Source: an uncultured Blautia sp. (GTDB lineage Bacteria > Bacillota > Clostridia > Lachnospirales > Lachnospiraceae). From it: a stretch of 5,691 nucleotides of DNA. Under the pieces are notes generated by a model. That model was not told the DNA's origin. It did not search any database and saw only the letters and a program-made list of their open reading frames with translations. This document shows, piece by piece, positions 5,344 to 5,691 of this stretch (the stretch's first letter is position 1; every line of letters starts with the position of its first letter). Where the stretch lies: positions 1 through 5,691 of the forward strand of contig CAAFRY010000242.1 of NCBI GenBank assembly GCA_900765525.1, written 5' to 3'. The translations under genes and the position numbers were made by a program.

Positions 5344-5691
5344 CTAAGATTTCAATGCACCTTCGGTTAAGCCTGCTATAATCCATTTCTGCATTACCAG
5401 ATAAAGAACTAAAATAGGAATTATAGTAAGAACAAAGGATGCAAAGGCTAAATTATAATCAAATGTATATTGGGATTTATAGTTAAACTGAAACAAGGGT
5501 ACTGTCCAGTTATCGTTATCTCTGTTAAGAACTAAAAGCGGCAGCTGAAAATCATTCCATATCCAAAGGGCATTGACAATAGTTACGGTAGCAGTCATAG
5601 GTTTTGTCAACGGCAGCACCACGGAAAGATAGCATCTAAGAGTACTGCAGCCGTCCACATAAGCAGCCTGTTCTAATTCCAGAGGAATGCT
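5344..5691 (-). CDS. Carbohydrate ABC transporter permease, CUT1 / MalG-like (N-terminus outside window)
   Basis: Only the last 115 residues are visible; the frame stays open to the window edge, so the internal GTG at 5658 is not a start. The EAA loop that docks the ATPase is present near the visible N-terminus (EQAAYVDGCSTLRCYLSVVLPLTKP, key residues Ala9, Asp13, Gly14, Pro27, Pro31), in the form usual for CUT1 permeases. Two membrane helices follow, about 33-53 and 81-100, separated by an external loop with NDNWTVPLFQF. The ending KWIIAGLTEGALKS is the typical MalG-type C-terminus. It should form the inner-membrane channel with a MalF-like partner, expected upstream together with a binding protein. 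An ATPase may be encoded elsewhere, as many Firmicutes share one MsmX-type ATPase. Its place just ahead of the dehydrogenase makes it the likely importer of the pathway substrate. Confidence 0.93.
   Translation of the reverse strand, partial: SIPLELEQAAYVDGCSTLRCYLSVVLPLTKPMTATVTIVNALWIWNDFQLPLLVLNRDNDNWTVPLFQFNYKSQYTFDYNLAFASFVLTIIPILVLYLVMQKWIIAGLTEGALKS

Noticed and set aside
5344..5658. Permease gene starting at the GTG at 5658
   Set aside because: The frame continues upstream to the window edge with the conserved start of the EAA loop, so the gene is simply cut by the window.

Overview
The window looks like a piece of a low-to-middle GC Firmicutes chromosome, probably a gut Clostridia / Lachnospiraceae-type organism. 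This is inferred from the strong AGGAGG-type ribosome binding sites, tightly packed operons, cysteine-rich enzymes and protein families; it was not tested by any search. Nearly everything reads on the minus strand, so transcription runs from high to low coordinates.

Right part (5691 down to about 2063) is one catabolic transcription unit whose promoter lies outside the window. In order of transcription it holds: the C-terminal end of a CUT1-type (MalG-like) sugar ABC transporter permease, a zinc-dependent medium-chain polyol dehydrogenase, DhaK, DhaL, and a small RpiB/LacAB-type sugar-phosphate isomerase. Gaps are 1 to 15 bases, each with a good Shine-Dalgarno, and the unit closes with a long stem-loop terminator (2063-2114). 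The gene set reads as a pathway: import a polyol, oxidise it to a ketose, phosphorylate the ketose with a DhaK/DhaL kinase, isomerise the ketose phosphate to an aldose phosphate. The dehydrogenase resembles the erythritol/L-threitol dehydrogenase family as I remember it, and the isomerase lacks the histidine that RpiB enzymes use to open sugar rings. The best reading is therefore C4 polyol (erythritol or threitol) use: tetritol to erythrulose to erythrulose phosphate to erythrose 4-phosphate. This substrate assignment is an inference.

Middle and left part (about 2040 down to 98) is a second, separate minus-strand unit. It has its own candidate extended -10 promoter (2012-2020), then a histidine phosphatase family gene, then an unrecognised 360-residue protein whose start codon overlaps the phosphatase stop (TGATG). 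The last roughly 35 residues of the unknown protein look out of character and may follow a frameshift.

At the far left, a reading frame open from the window edge to a TGA at 94-96 on the plus strand looks like the tail of a convergent gene. A GC-rich hairpin at 107-120 with a T tract on each side probably terminates both units. No RNA genes, CRISPR arrays, insertion sequences or attachment sites were seen.
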